This document shows positions 1-5,191 of a DNA stretch of 7,143 nt, piece by piece (positions within the stretch are counted from its first letter, which is position 1; every line of letters starts with the position of its first letter). The DNA comes from Eubacterium sp. Its GTDB lineage: Bacteria; Bacillota; Clostridia; Lachnospirales; Lachnospiraceae. Made by a program: the position numbers and the translations under genes. The notes under the pieces were generated by a model that was given only the letters and a program-made list of their open reading frames with translations, had not been told where the DNA came from and made no database searches. The stretch is taken from assembly GCA_017616955.1 (NCBI GenBank), contig JAFZXD010000088.1:1-7143 (forward strand), read 5' to 3'.

Positions 1-851
1 TCTGTACTCTTTATAGCAATCGGATTTATCTCTAATGAAGTACCATTAAGCTTAAATGATGTAATTGTTTCATGATCCGGGTCAGACGCACCACCGTTCG
101 AATAATCTGATGCTATATAAAGATATTCCGAATCATTACTAAATGTAATATATCCTCCATCCACATTTATCTCTGGAACATATCCCGGGCCTTCTGATGC
201 AGGTAGCTGAATCCCTACAAGGCCATTATTATCTTCATTTACTTCCCAGATATTAAGGAGTGTATTACCCATTGTTCCTTCTGTTTTGGCAGAAATGATT
301 TCAAAATGTCCGTCATGATCAAGATCTGAAACCATGTATTTAAGTGAAGTATCATCAGGATGATACCATTCGCCGTTAGCTGTTGTGATAACATTTATCT
401 GATGCTTTACATCCGGATTCTCTGCTACATTCTCAGCAGGCTTTGCTTCTGCCTTAGTTACTTCTGAAGATCCTTCTGAGCTGACTTTTTTTGTTTTAAC
501 AACTACCTTACTATCTGCCTTGTCATCACTGTCTTCTCTATCAGCTTTATCTTCACTATCTTCTCTTTTTCCGACTTTCTTGACCTTCTTAGAATCATCA
601 TCAGATTTTGATTCGTCCTTATCATCTTTCTTAGAATCTTCTTTCTTGTCTTCCTTCTTATCTGATGATTCTGTCTTCTTTTCCTCTGTAGTTTTTTCTT
701 CAGTAGTCTCTTCTTCTGTCGTTGTTTCTTCTACTGTAGTATGTTCCTTAGGTCTGTCTGCTGACTCTCCTGAGCATCCACACATAGCGGCACTCATTGC
801 CATGATCATTCCAATACTGATAATACATTTTTTTGCTGTTTTTCTTCTCAT
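1..851 (-). CDS. Secreted lipoprotein with long charged linker and Ca-binding-like loop (3' end outside window)
   Basis: Visible part is 283 codons with no stop; the C-terminus lies beyond the left edge. The ATG at 851 is preceded by AAAGGAG nine bases upstream (861-867). Residues 1-25 form a lipoprotein signal peptide: a basic start (MRRKTAKK), a hydrophobic core at about 9-23, then MCGC with Cys26 as the likely lipidated residue (Cys24 is possible). Residues 29 to about 145 are a low-complexity linker rich in Thr/Glu, then Lys/Asp/Ser, expected to be disordered and to hold the globular part away from the membrane. After it comes a folded region with DLDHDGHFE (176-184), which matches the D-x-D-x-D-G-x-x-E loop of FG-GAP/VCBS or EF-hand-like calcium sites. 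Residues 223-245 look like further beta-structure. The substrate or partner is not recognisable. It follows the DUF2975/XRE pair on the same strand after a 148 bp gap, so it may be a separate unit. Confidence 0.85.
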   Translation of the reverse strand, partial: MRRKTAKKCIISIGMIMAMSAAMCGCSGESADRPKEHTTVEETTTEEETTEEKTTEEKKTESSDKKEDKKEDSKKDDKDESKSDDDSKKVKKVGKREDSEDKADREDSDDKADSKVVVKTKKVSSEGSSEVTKAEAKPAENVAENPDVKHQINVITTANGEWYHPDDTSLKYMVSDLDHDGHFEIISAKTEGTMGNTLLNIWEVNEDNNGLVGIQLPASEGPGYVPEINVDGGYITFSNDSEYLYIASDYSNGGASDPDHETITSFKLNGTSLEINPIAIKST

Positions 852-999
852 CTTTCTAATCTCCTTTAACCTTTCGTGGTTTATTTGTTATTATGATTTA
901 TTTATAGCTTACATTTTCATCGTATCTACATCGAAACAAATATTTTTTAACATCATTTTGCACAAATAAAACCATCATCAGATTAAAGGAAACAGGCAG
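852..999 (-). other. Intergenic gap between XRE gene and lipoprotein gene
   Basis: 148 bp with no gene. Read on the minus strand, it has a TATAAA box (901-906) about 50 bases before the lipoprotein start and a clear ribosome binding site (861-867), but no convincing -35 hexamer at 16-18 bases from that box. No strong hairpin with a U-tract was seen after the XRE stop codon. Either read-through from the DUF2975/XRE unit or a weak local promoter could drive the lipoprotein. Confidence 0.4.
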
Positions 1000-1215
1000 T
1001 TATTTATCTTCTTTACTGTACTCCAATATATCTCCGGGCTGGCAGTCAAGTGCCTCACAGATTGCCTCCAACGTTGAGAAGCGAATAGCTGATATCTTAC
1101 CATTCTTCATCTTGGAAAGATTAACATTAGACACGCCAACCTTCTCTGATAACTCGTTAAGCGATATCTTACGATCCGCCATAACTCTGTCCAATCGCAA
1201 TATAATCTGTCCCAT
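1000..1215 (-). CDS. Small XRE/Cro-CI family transcriptional regulator (YozG-like)
   Basis: A 71-residue protein that is essentially one helix-turn-helix domain. Helix 2 is around SLNELSEKVGVS (18-29) and the recognition helix around NVNLSKMKNGK (30-40), followed by the STLEAICEALDCQPGDIL segment (47-64) typical of this family (HTH_26 / Cro-CI type). It has no effector domain, so sensing must come from elsewhere. The start is fixed by AGGAGG at 1222-1227, six bases upstream, which overlaps the TAA stop of the DUF2975 gene. The two genes are therefore co-transcribed and probably translationally coupled. Small XRE proteins of this type are commonly found beside DUF2975 membrane proteins (Bacillus yoaS-yozG is an example). 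Control of its own promoter region (1853-1913) is inferred, not shown. Confidence 0.9.
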   Translation of the reverse strand: MGQIILRLDRVMADRKISLNELSEKVGVSNVNLSKMKNGKISAIRFSTLEAICEALDCQPGDILEYSKEDK

Positions 1216-1226
1216 GTTCTTCCTCC

Positions 1227-1814
1227 TTACAATGTTTCATCAGCCTGTATCTGAAGCATCCTTCCATAATCCATGATCATATAAACAACCCAGGTGGTAA
1301 TTGCTCCGATAATGCCAAACAATAATCCCGTAGTAAAGAATAGCATTGCACTTGAAACTCCCATCACTACAGTCACTCTCTTTATTACATTATCAGTAAA
1401 AGGATTATCTTCCTTCTCAATCAGATCAAAAACGCTGCTGATCAACTTTACAGTAACTGCTATAACTATCATTATCGCTGAAAAGATAATACAGTAGAGT
1501 CCGTTTGTAACACAATACGGATGATCTTCTAAAGCCTTCTGAATGAACTCACTGTCTGAAGTCATATTAGAAGGATTTCCTACGTTGATATTAAATACTC
1601 TTACACTACCGACACTATCTTCAGTAAAGACTTTCCCTTCCTCTATATACTTTTCAACCATCTGATCATAGTCTTTACCCATATTGAATATAACTCCCGA
1701 ACCTACTGCAGCACATACAGCCAAAACAACAAATATTATAAATATTATGTTTGATACTATCTTGCCGTATTTACAGCTCTTTTTGATTCTTTCTATTTTT
1801 TCATTCTCGTTCAT
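1227..1814 (-). CDS. DUF2975 family four-helix membrane protein
   Basis: A 195-residue integral membrane protein. Hydrophobic segments lie at about 20-44, 102-126, 146-165 and 166-182. A roughly 55-residue extracytoplasmic loop follows the first helix (KDYDQMVEKYIEEG onward, 47-100). Between helices 2 and 3 is the DNPFTDNVIKRV stretch (136-147), the PFT signature of DUF2975, and the C-terminus ends LQIQADETL, as is common in the family. The biochemical role is unknown; members are usually encoded next to a small XRE regulator, as here, where the regulator begins 11 bases downstream. The ATG at 1814 has AAAGGAGA at 1821-1828, seven bases away. Two tandem promoters lie upstream (1853-1910). A role in membrane-stress sensing is inferred from context only. 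Confidence 0.88.
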   Translation of the reverse strand: MNENEKIERIKKSCKYGKIVSNIIFIIFVVLAVCAAVGSGVIFNMGKDYDQMVEKYIEEGKVFTEDSVGSVRVFNINVGNPSNMTSDSEFIQKALEDHPYCVTNGLYCIIFSAIMIVIAVTVKLISSVFDLIEKEDNPFTDNVIKRVTVVMGVSSAMLFFTTGLLFGIIGAITTWVVYMIMDYGRMLQIQADETL

Positions 1815-1852
1815 AACTTATCTCCTTTTATTAATCCCATATATATACCGTT

Positions 1853-1881
1853 TTTATATAAAAACCTTTATTGTTGAACAA
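1853..1881 (-). promoter_or_regulatory. Proximal sigma-A-type promoter for the DUF2975-XRE unit
   Basis: On the minus strand, TTGTTC (1876-1881) is followed after exactly 17 bases by TATAAA (1853-1858). Transcription would begin near 1846, leaving a leader of about 30 bases that contains the AAAGGAGA ribosome binding site. The -35 hexamer overlaps the palindrome at 1871-1881. Confidence 0.55.
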
Positions 1882-1913
1882 ATCTTATCATTGGATTTAA
1901 CTTTTGTCAACAA
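1871..1913. promoter_or_regulatory. Two related dyads, candidate operators for the XRE regulator
   Basis: TTGTTGAACAA (1871-1881, five-base arms) and TTGTCAACAA (1904-1913, four-base arms) are similar palindromes with centres about 32-33 bp apart, close to three helical turns. One covers the proximal -35 and the distal start site; the other covers the distal -35. Short dyads of this kind suit a dimeric Cro/CI-type repressor, and the neighbouring XRE protein is the obvious candidate. This is inference, since short AT-rich palindromes can occur by chance. Confidence 0.35.
1882..1910 (-). promoter_or_regulatory. Distal sigma-A-type promoter for the DUF2975-XRE unit
   Basis: On the minus strand, a consensus TTGACA (1905-1910) is followed after 17 bases by TAAGAT (1882-1887). 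The start site would fall near 1875, inside the palindrome at 1871-1881. It sits directly upstream of the proximal promoter, so the two may be alternatives or one may be cryptic. The perfect -35 favours this one; the proximal -10 is better. Confidence 0.55.
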
Positions 1914-2037
1914 TAATTTAATGTTTATCGTTAATTTATATATTCTTAACATTAAGTTTGAAACCCGGCTATTTTATCTAATCTTTTCTTCCGATCTGTT
2001 AAATGAAAATATTTTTATAAAAAATCGAAAAAAACTC

Positions 2038-2066
2038 TTGACTTTTATCTTCACATACAATATTAT
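2038..2066 (+). promoter_or_regulatory. Sigma-A-type promoter of the PadR-HAAS-DUF4097 operon
   Basis: TTGACT (2038-2043) is followed after 17 bases by TATTAT (2061-2066); each hexamer matches consensus at five of six positions. Transcription would start near 2073, giving a leader of about 55 bases with AAAGGAG at 2114-2120, eight bases before the padR ATG. It diverges from the DUF2975 promoters, whose nearest -35 ends at 1910. Confidence 0.7.
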
Positions 2067-2082
2067 ACGTCATATAGTATTA
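2063..2082. promoter_or_regulatory. Imperfect dyad over the -10 and start site, candidate PadR operator
   Basis: TTATAC (2063-2068) and GTATTA (2077-2082) form an inverted repeat (five of six positions) separated by eight bases and covering the -10 box and predicted start. PadR-family repressors commonly bind dyads over their own promoters, so autorepression is plausible. The arms are short and AT-rich, which keeps confidence low. Confidence 0.3.
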
Positions 2083-2128
2083 CAAAACGCAAACATATTA
2101 TAAAATCATTTAGAAAGGAGACTCATTT

Positions 2129-2488
2129 ATGACATATCAGCTAAATGCCCCACTGCTTGACGCATGTGTCCTGGGAATTGTAGCTCACGAAGATTCGTAT
2201 GGTTATACACTAACACAAAAAGTTAGAGAGCTCGTAGATATATCGGAATCCACATTATATCCTGTTCTGAGACGACTTCAGAAACAACAGTTTCTTGAAA
2301 CATACGACAAGCCATATCAAGGTAGAAATAGAAGATATTACAGAATAACAGAAGCAGGAAAACAGCAACTTGAATACTTCAGATCAGAATGGCTGGAATA
2401 TAAAGATAAGATTGATGAACTGCTCGGTACGGGCGCATCAGATATAAACAGTGGCGTGGAAGCAAATAAGGAAGGTGAACAAGGATGA
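2129..2488 (+). CDS. PadR-family winged-helix transcriptional regulator
   Basis: A 119-residue protein matching the compact PadR subfamily, with a winged-helix domain and only a short C-terminal helix. Signatures visible in order: LDACVLGIVAHEDSYGYTL (10-28) for helix 1 and the YGY turn, SESTLYPVLRRLQKQQFL (39-56) for the recognition helix, GRNRRYYRIT (65-74) for the wing, and EAGKQQLEYFRSEW (75-88) leading into the dimerisation helix. The last 20 residues are polar and look disordered. PadR proteins are usually repressors, and in this context the expected targets are its own operon and perhaps the divergent unit. The ATG at 2129 has AAAGGAG eight bases upstream. The stop codon overlaps the next start as ATGA (2485-2488), so the two proteins are translationally coupled. 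Confidence 0.93.
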   Translation: MTYQLNAPLLDACVLGIVAHEDSYGYTLTQKVRELVDISESTLYPVLRRLQKQQFLETYDKPYQGRNRRYYRITEAGKQQLEYFRSEWLEYKDKIDELLGTGASDINSGVEANKEGEQG

Positions 2489-3168
2489 ATAAAAATGCAT
2501 TTATGAGTGAATTTTCAAGAAAGCTCAGACGTCTCCCTAAGGAAGACTACGATGATGCCATGAGATATTACTCAGAGTTTTTTATGGACTCCGGAATCGA
2601 CGATCAGACAGATGTCATCCCAATTGTTGGAACGGTTGACGAGGTATCGGCTCGTATACTTGAAGAACTCACAGATAAACAGATAGATAAAACTGTCAAG
2701 GAAGGCGGAGCTAAGAACAGTTCAAGAGCAATATGGTATATAATCCTCGGAATATTTGCAGCGCCGATTGCTTTCCCAATGGCTCTGGTTATAGCAATAA
2801 TGTTCTTCGTTTTTATAATAGTAGTATTCGCAGTTCTTTTCGCTCTTATGGCATCAAGTATAGCTGTAGTATTTGCCGGACTTGCTGCCATCCCTGCCAT
2901 CTTCTGGGCTGAGACTTCATCTCAGGTTTTAGTTCTTGTAGGTATGGCATGTGTAGCTATAGCTGTCGGATCACTTCTATGTTATGGCGTTTTCAAGCTT
3001 GCAAAATCGGTAATAAAGGGAATCCTTTCATCATCCCGCAATTTTGCAGCTAAGCACAAGAAGACAAATAGCTCAAACGTTTCTAATACAACATACTTCA
3101 ATTCCGAAGAAGATTTAACCAACAAAAACTCTGAAAACATTGGCTTGCAAAGTCAGGAGGAAAATTAA
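2485..3168 (+). CDS. HAAS/DUF1700 domain membrane protein
   Basis: A 227-residue protein. Residues 1-65 form the alpha-helical HAAS (HTH-associated alpha-helical signalling, DUF1700) domain: KNAFMSEFSRKLRRLPKEDY, then AMRYYSEFFMDSG and the conserved acidic turn and GTVDEVSARI segment (49-58). This domain is characteristically encoded directly after a PadR gene. Residues 82-141 are almost continuously hydrophobic, about two to three helices, and another helix lies at about 147-172. The C-terminal 45 residues are polar, starting with a basic stretch (LSSSRNFAAKHKK), and are probably cytoplasmic. The start overlaps the padR stop by four bases and uses GGAAGG at 2470-2475, inside padR. Its job is inferred to be passing a membrane signal to PadR, or anchoring it, through the cytoplasmic HAAS domain; no enzymatic motif is seen. 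Confidence 0.88.
   Translation: MNKNAFMSEFSRKLRRLPKEDYDDAMRYYSEFFMDSGIDDQTDVIPIVGTVDEVSARILEELTDKQIDKTVKEGGAKNSSRAIWYIILGIFAAPIAFPMALVIAIMFFVFIIVVFAVLFALMASSIAVVFAGLAAIPAIFWAETSSQVLVLVGMACVAIAVGSLLCYGVFKLAKSVIKGILSSSRNFAAKHKKTNSSNVSNTTYFNSEEDLTNKNSENIGLQSQEEN
3155..3160 (+). promoter_or_regulatory. Ribosome binding site deciding the DUF4097 start
   Basis: AGGAGG ends nine bases before the ATG at 3170, while an in-frame TTG at 3140 has no such site and would add ten residues ahead of the signal-anchor helix. The ATG at 3170, one base after the preceding stop codon, is therefore the start. Confidence 0.85.
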
Positions 3169-3169
3169 T

Positions 3170-4075
3170 ATGAAAAAAGGTATAAAGATATTTATTTTAT
3201 TAATGCTTGCCTTATTTCTTATAGGCGGCGTATTAATAATCGTTGGTGTTGCCAACGGTGGCTCTATGGCACTCAATATTGATCATAAAAATAAAAAAGT
3301 CTACACGAACTCCAAATTATATGAAGGCGTTGAGACTCCGGATTCATTAAAAAACATCGACATACATGTCGATGTGGCAGATATAAATATCAAGCGTGGT
3401 GACAGCTATAAGATTGAATATCATTTCCGCTCATATAACACCCCAATAATAAAGACCGAAAATGATACATTTATAATTGATACATGTCCATCAAACGAAA
3501 TTATATTCAATTACAATTTTGATTTTAGCACAATAAAAGAGGACAACTACATCAACATAACAGTTCCGGAGAATGCAGATCTCTCCAATACAAAATTAAA
3601 TGTAGACGTTGGAGATATTAATATCGATTCTGTTAATAATAGTAGTCTTAACATTGATTTAGACACCGGAAAACTCAATCTGGCAAATGCAAATATTGAT
3701 GATCTCGTATATGATCTCAACACAGGAGATACAACGATCAATTCCATTACCGGAACTAAATTATCAGGAGATATCGACACCGGTAAATTTGATATGACAA
3801 ACTCAACTATAAATGCAGTAACTATTACAGATAATACAGGAAATATTGCTGTATCAGAATCAAAAGTTTCTGATATAAATATAAATAGTGACACCGGACT
3901 TATAAACCTATCACTTATCGGAGAAGAATCTGATTATTCAATAAAAGCAGATATCGATACGGGATCGATCACCGTTAACGGCAAAAAAATGAAGGACTCT
4001 TATCAAGTAGATGCCGGAAAAAATAAAATTATTATTGATTCTGATACCGGAAGTGTTAATATAGATTTTAAGTAA
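3170..4075 (+). CDS. Membrane-anchored DUF4097 beta-repeat protein
   Basis: A 301-residue protein. Residues 4-28 form a single N-terminal hydrophobic helix after a short MKKGIK start. There is no lipobox cysteine, so it is an uncleaved anchor or signal-anchor. The rest is predicted extracytoplasmic beta-structure: a region around 61-133, then regular short repeats beginning D/N-T-G from 146 to the end. This composition and layout fit DUF4097 (adhesin-like beta-strand repeat), found in envelope-stress proteins such as the C-terminal part of enterococcal LiaX. There is a single cysteine (Cys106) and no catalytic motif; the DTG triplets resemble aspartic protease motifs but recur too often and in the wrong context. 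It is the last gene of the PadR-HAAS operon, one base after the previous stop. It is probably the outward-facing sensor or effector of the module (inference). Confidence 0.88.
   Translation: MKKGIKIFILLMLALFLIGGVLIIVGVANGGSMALNIDHKNKKVYTNSKLYEGVETPDSLKNIDIHVDVADINIKRGDSYKIEYHFRSYNTPIIKTENDTFIIDTCPSNEIIFNYNFDFSTIKEDNYINITVPENADLSNTKLNVDVGDINIDSVNNSSLNIDLDTGKLNLANANIDDLVYDLNTGDTTINSITGTKLSGDIDTGKFDMTNSTINAVTITDNTGNIAVSESKVSDININSDTGLINLSLIGEESDYSIKADIDTGSITVNGKKMKDSYQVDAGKNKIIIDSDTGSVNIDFK
3605..4072 (+). repeat. DTG-type coding repeat, 19-residue period
   Basis: Within the DUF4097 protein, motifs of the form D/N-(T/V)-G start at residues 146, 165, 184, 203, 222 and 241, exactly 19 residues (57 bp) apart. 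They continue at 263, 281 and 292 with spacings of 22, 18 and 11. Each is followed by alternating hydrophobic residues (INI, LNL, TTI, FDM, IAV, INL, ITV). The regular spacing indicates a parallel beta-solenoid with about one turn per repeat. The DNA copies are diverged, so this is a protein-level repeat rather than a recent tandem duplication. Confidence 0.8.
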
Positions 4076-4085
4076 TTGTTCTGTA

Positions 4086-4154
4086 GGTTAAATATATTAG
4101 GATATCGACCTGTATGCTTGCATACAAAGGTCGATATCCTGATATATTTTAACC
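4086..4154. terminator. Long near-perfect hairpin after the PadR operon, probable bidirectional terminator
   Basis: GGTTAAA..TATAT..AGGATATCGACC (4086-4110) pairs with GGTCGATATCCT..ATATATTTTAACC (4129-4154). There is one single-base bulge and one T-G pair, and the inner stem is TGTATG/CATACA (4111-4116, 4121-4126) with a CTTG loop. About 31 pairs in total. It starts ten bases after the DUF4097 stop. The outer part is A-rich on the left and U-rich on the right, so the inner stem plus U-rich flank could terminate transcription on either strand. It lacks a clean run of Us, and it abuts further hairpins, so it may instead be the edge of a structured element. Confidence 0.55.
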
Positions 4155-4330
4155 TTGCAGAGCAAGGTTGCTTCGCACACTATTCGGAAGGTGTCTGCGA
4201 AGCAGACAGTAGAGCACCGTAAGCATTTTTTATAAGCTTGCTTAATAAAAAATGTATTACGAGTGCGAACGTTCCGAATAGATTGTGAATCACCTGCAGA
4301 ACAAGATCTGCAAAGTATCATTCAATTGAA
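4153..4330. repeat. Multi-stem palindromic element (MITE-like or structured RNA candidate)
   Basis: No protein gene is credible here. Inverted repeats seen: CCTTG/CAAGG (4153-4157, 4163-4167); GCTTCGCA/TGCGAAGC (4170-4177, 4196-4203); CTATTCGGAA/TTCCGAATAG (4180-4189, 4272-4281, perfect ten-base arms); GTCTGC-GAA-GCAGAC (4193-4207); GCAC and CGTAA with TTACG and GTGC (4214-4222, 4257-4266), enclosing CATTTTTTAT/ATAAAAAATG (4224-4233, 4245-4254) and AAGC-TT-GCTT (4234-4243); TGCAGA/TCTGCA (4295-4300, 4307-4312); TTCAATTGAA (4321-4330). The 4180-4281 arms can close a junction holding two hairpins. GC is 53% over 4158-4217 by hand count, richer than the flanks. I do not recognise a named RNA family; a dispersed genomic palindrome or a small RNA are both possible. 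Confidence 0.5.
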
Positions 4331-4335
4331 CATGC

Positions 4336-4370
4336 AAAAAAACGGGCAACCTTTTCATAAGGTTGCCCGT
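4336..4370 (-). terminator. Rho-independent terminator of tRNA-Thr
   Basis: On the minus strand, ACGGGCAACC (4361-4370) pairs perfectly with GGTTGCCCGT (4342-4351) across a nine-base loop, and the stem is followed by six or seven Ts (4342 down to 4336). It begins seven bases after the tRNA 3' end. Confidence 0.92.
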
Positions 4371-4376
4371 AAGTCG

Positions 4377-4449
4377 AGCTCCCGATGGGACTTGAACCCA
4401 CGACCTACTGATTACGAATCAGTTGCGCTACCAACTGCGCTACGGAAGC
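4377..4449 (-). tRNA. tRNA-Thr (anticodon CGU)
   Basis: A 73-nt gene with a complete cloverleaf: acceptor GCTTCCG/CGGGAGC (one G-U pair), D-stem GCGC/GCGC with AGTTGGTA loop, anticodon stem ACTGA/TCAGT with loop TTCGTAA, variable AGGTC, and T-arm GTGGG-TTCAAGT-CCCAT. Loop positions 34-36 read CGT, decoding the threonine codon ACG. The discriminator base is T and no CCA follows (CGA in the DNA), so CCA must be added after transcription. The gene stands alone with its own promoter and terminator. Confidence 0.96.
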
Positions 4450-4462
4450 ATACAACTACTCG

Positions 4463-4491
4463 ATTATACATAATAATCTATTATTTTTCAA
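4463..4491 (-). promoter_or_regulatory. Promoter of tRNA-Thr
   Basis: On the minus strand, TTGAAA (4486-4491) is followed after exactly 17 bases by a perfect TATAAT (4463-4468). The predicted start is only a few bases before the tRNA 5' end, as is common for solitary tRNA genes. It diverges from the yfbR-like gene, whose ribosome binding site begins at 4497. No equally clear plus-strand promoter for that gene is visible in the gap. Confidence 0.8.
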
Positions 4492-4509
4492 GCAAAAAGG
4501 AACGCATAT

Positions 4510-5103
4510 ATGGAATATAATTTTTTCGCTACTATTTCACGAATGAAGTACATTGAACGCTGGGCTCTGATGAGAAATTCACGCTCTGAAAACCTCAGTG
4601 AACACAGTCTCGAGGTAGCTATGATCGCACACGCACTGTGCGTTATCGGAAATGTCCGTTATGACAAAAATCTAAACGAAGATAAGGCTGCTCTCATAGG
4701 TCTTTATCACGATGCCTCCGAGATCATAACAGGAGATATGCCTACTCCCGTAAAGTATTATAATCCTGATATAAGGGAAGCTTATAAACAAGTCGAGGCA
4801 ATAGCCGAATACAAACTTCTTGAGAAGCTTCCTTCCGATCTTCGCCCTGCATATGAGGATATCTTCAGAGGAAATGTCTCTGTTGATGATACATATATGC
4901 GCCGCCTGGTAAAGGCGGCAGATAAAATATCCGCATACATAAAGTGTATAGAAGAAGAAAAGTCCGGTAACACAGAATTTGCTACCGCCAAGAATACAAT
5001 AAGTAACGCAATAGATAAGCTTAAGAATGAACTTCCCGAAGTAAATGACTTTGTTAAAGAATTCATTCCTTCCTACGGCAAAACACTGGACGAACTATCC
5101 TAA
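4510..5103 (+). CDS. yfbR: YfbR-like HD-domain 5'-deoxynucleotidase
   Basis: A 197-residue cytoplasmic protein, almost the length of E. coli YfbR (199). The HD metal site is intact: His32 (SEHSLEVAMIAH, 30-41), His67-Asp68 (LYHDASE) and Asp138 (VKAADKISAY, 134-143). Glu71 and Asp76 (TGDMPTPVKY, 74-83) match the additional catalytic residues of the family, and Arg17-Trp18 (ERWALMRN) matches the motif next to the deoxyribose. YfbR enzymes hydrolyse deoxyribonucleoside 5'-monophosphates to deoxynucleoside and phosphate, tuning dNTP pools. The ATG at 4510 has AAGGA (4497-4501) eight bases upstream. It is divergent from tRNA-Thr and convergent with ftsH, and appears monocistronic. A generic HD-family phosphohydrolase is the alternative, but the conserved TGDMPTPVKY block favours YfbR. 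Confidence 0.87.
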   Translation: MEYNFFATISRMKYIERWALMRNSRSENLSEHSLEVAMIAHALCVIGNVRYDKNLNEDKAALIGLYHDASEIITGDMPTPVKYYNPDIREAYKQVEAIAEYKLLEKLPSDLRPAYEDIFRGNVSVDDTYMRRLVKAADKISAYIKCIEEEKSGNTEFATAKNTISNAIDKLKNELPEVNDFVKEFIPSYGKTLDELS

Positions 5104-5134
5104 TCAAGCCAATTACCTACTATATATACTTTTT

Positions 5135-5179
5135 AAAAAGCTGAAAGCCGAGATATATTATCTCAACTTTCAGCTTTTA
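5135..5179. terminator. Bidirectional terminator between yfbR and ftsH
   Basis: AAAAGCTGAAAG (5136-5147) pairs with CTTTCAGCTTTT (5167-5178), and inside it GAGATA (5150-5155) pairs with TATCTC (5159-5164) around a TAT loop. A-rich and T-rich flanks give a U-run on either transcript. It lies 31 bases after the yfbR-like stop and 12 bases beyond the ftsH stop, so it can serve both convergent genes. Confidence 0.88.
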
Positions 5180-5191
5180 AATTGCATTTAT

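Noticed and set aside
520..969. 149-residue plus-strand Ser/Leu-rich reading frame
   Set aside because: Antisense shadow of the charged lipoprotein linker; low-complexity Lys/Glu/Asp codons read backwards give Ser/Leu/Phe runs.
1684..2103. 139-residue plus-strand reading frame over the divergent control region
   Set aside because: It begins antisense within the DUF2975 gene, is driven by AT-rich composition (Ile/Leu/Asn/Phe), and crosses three well-formed promoters.
3662..4054. DTG triplets as retropepsin/aspartic protease active sites
   Set aside because: There are eight or more copies at regular spacing with no flanking hydrophobic-hydrophobic-Gly partner motif; they are solenoid turns.
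4097..4321. 74-residue minus-strand reading frame
   Set aside because: It lies entirely over inverted repeats, has no ribosome binding site and no family resemblance; its sequence is explained by the palindromes.
4086..4330. Insertion sequence or CRISPR array
   Set aside because: No transposase reading frame, no target-site duplication recognised, and no direct repeats with uniform spacers; only inverted repeats of differing sequence.
4263..4520. 85-residue plus-strand reading frame containing RWDLNPRPTDYESVALPTAL
   Set aside because: This is the antisense translation of tRNA-Thr, a well-known spurious protein. It also crosses the tRNA promoter and terminator.
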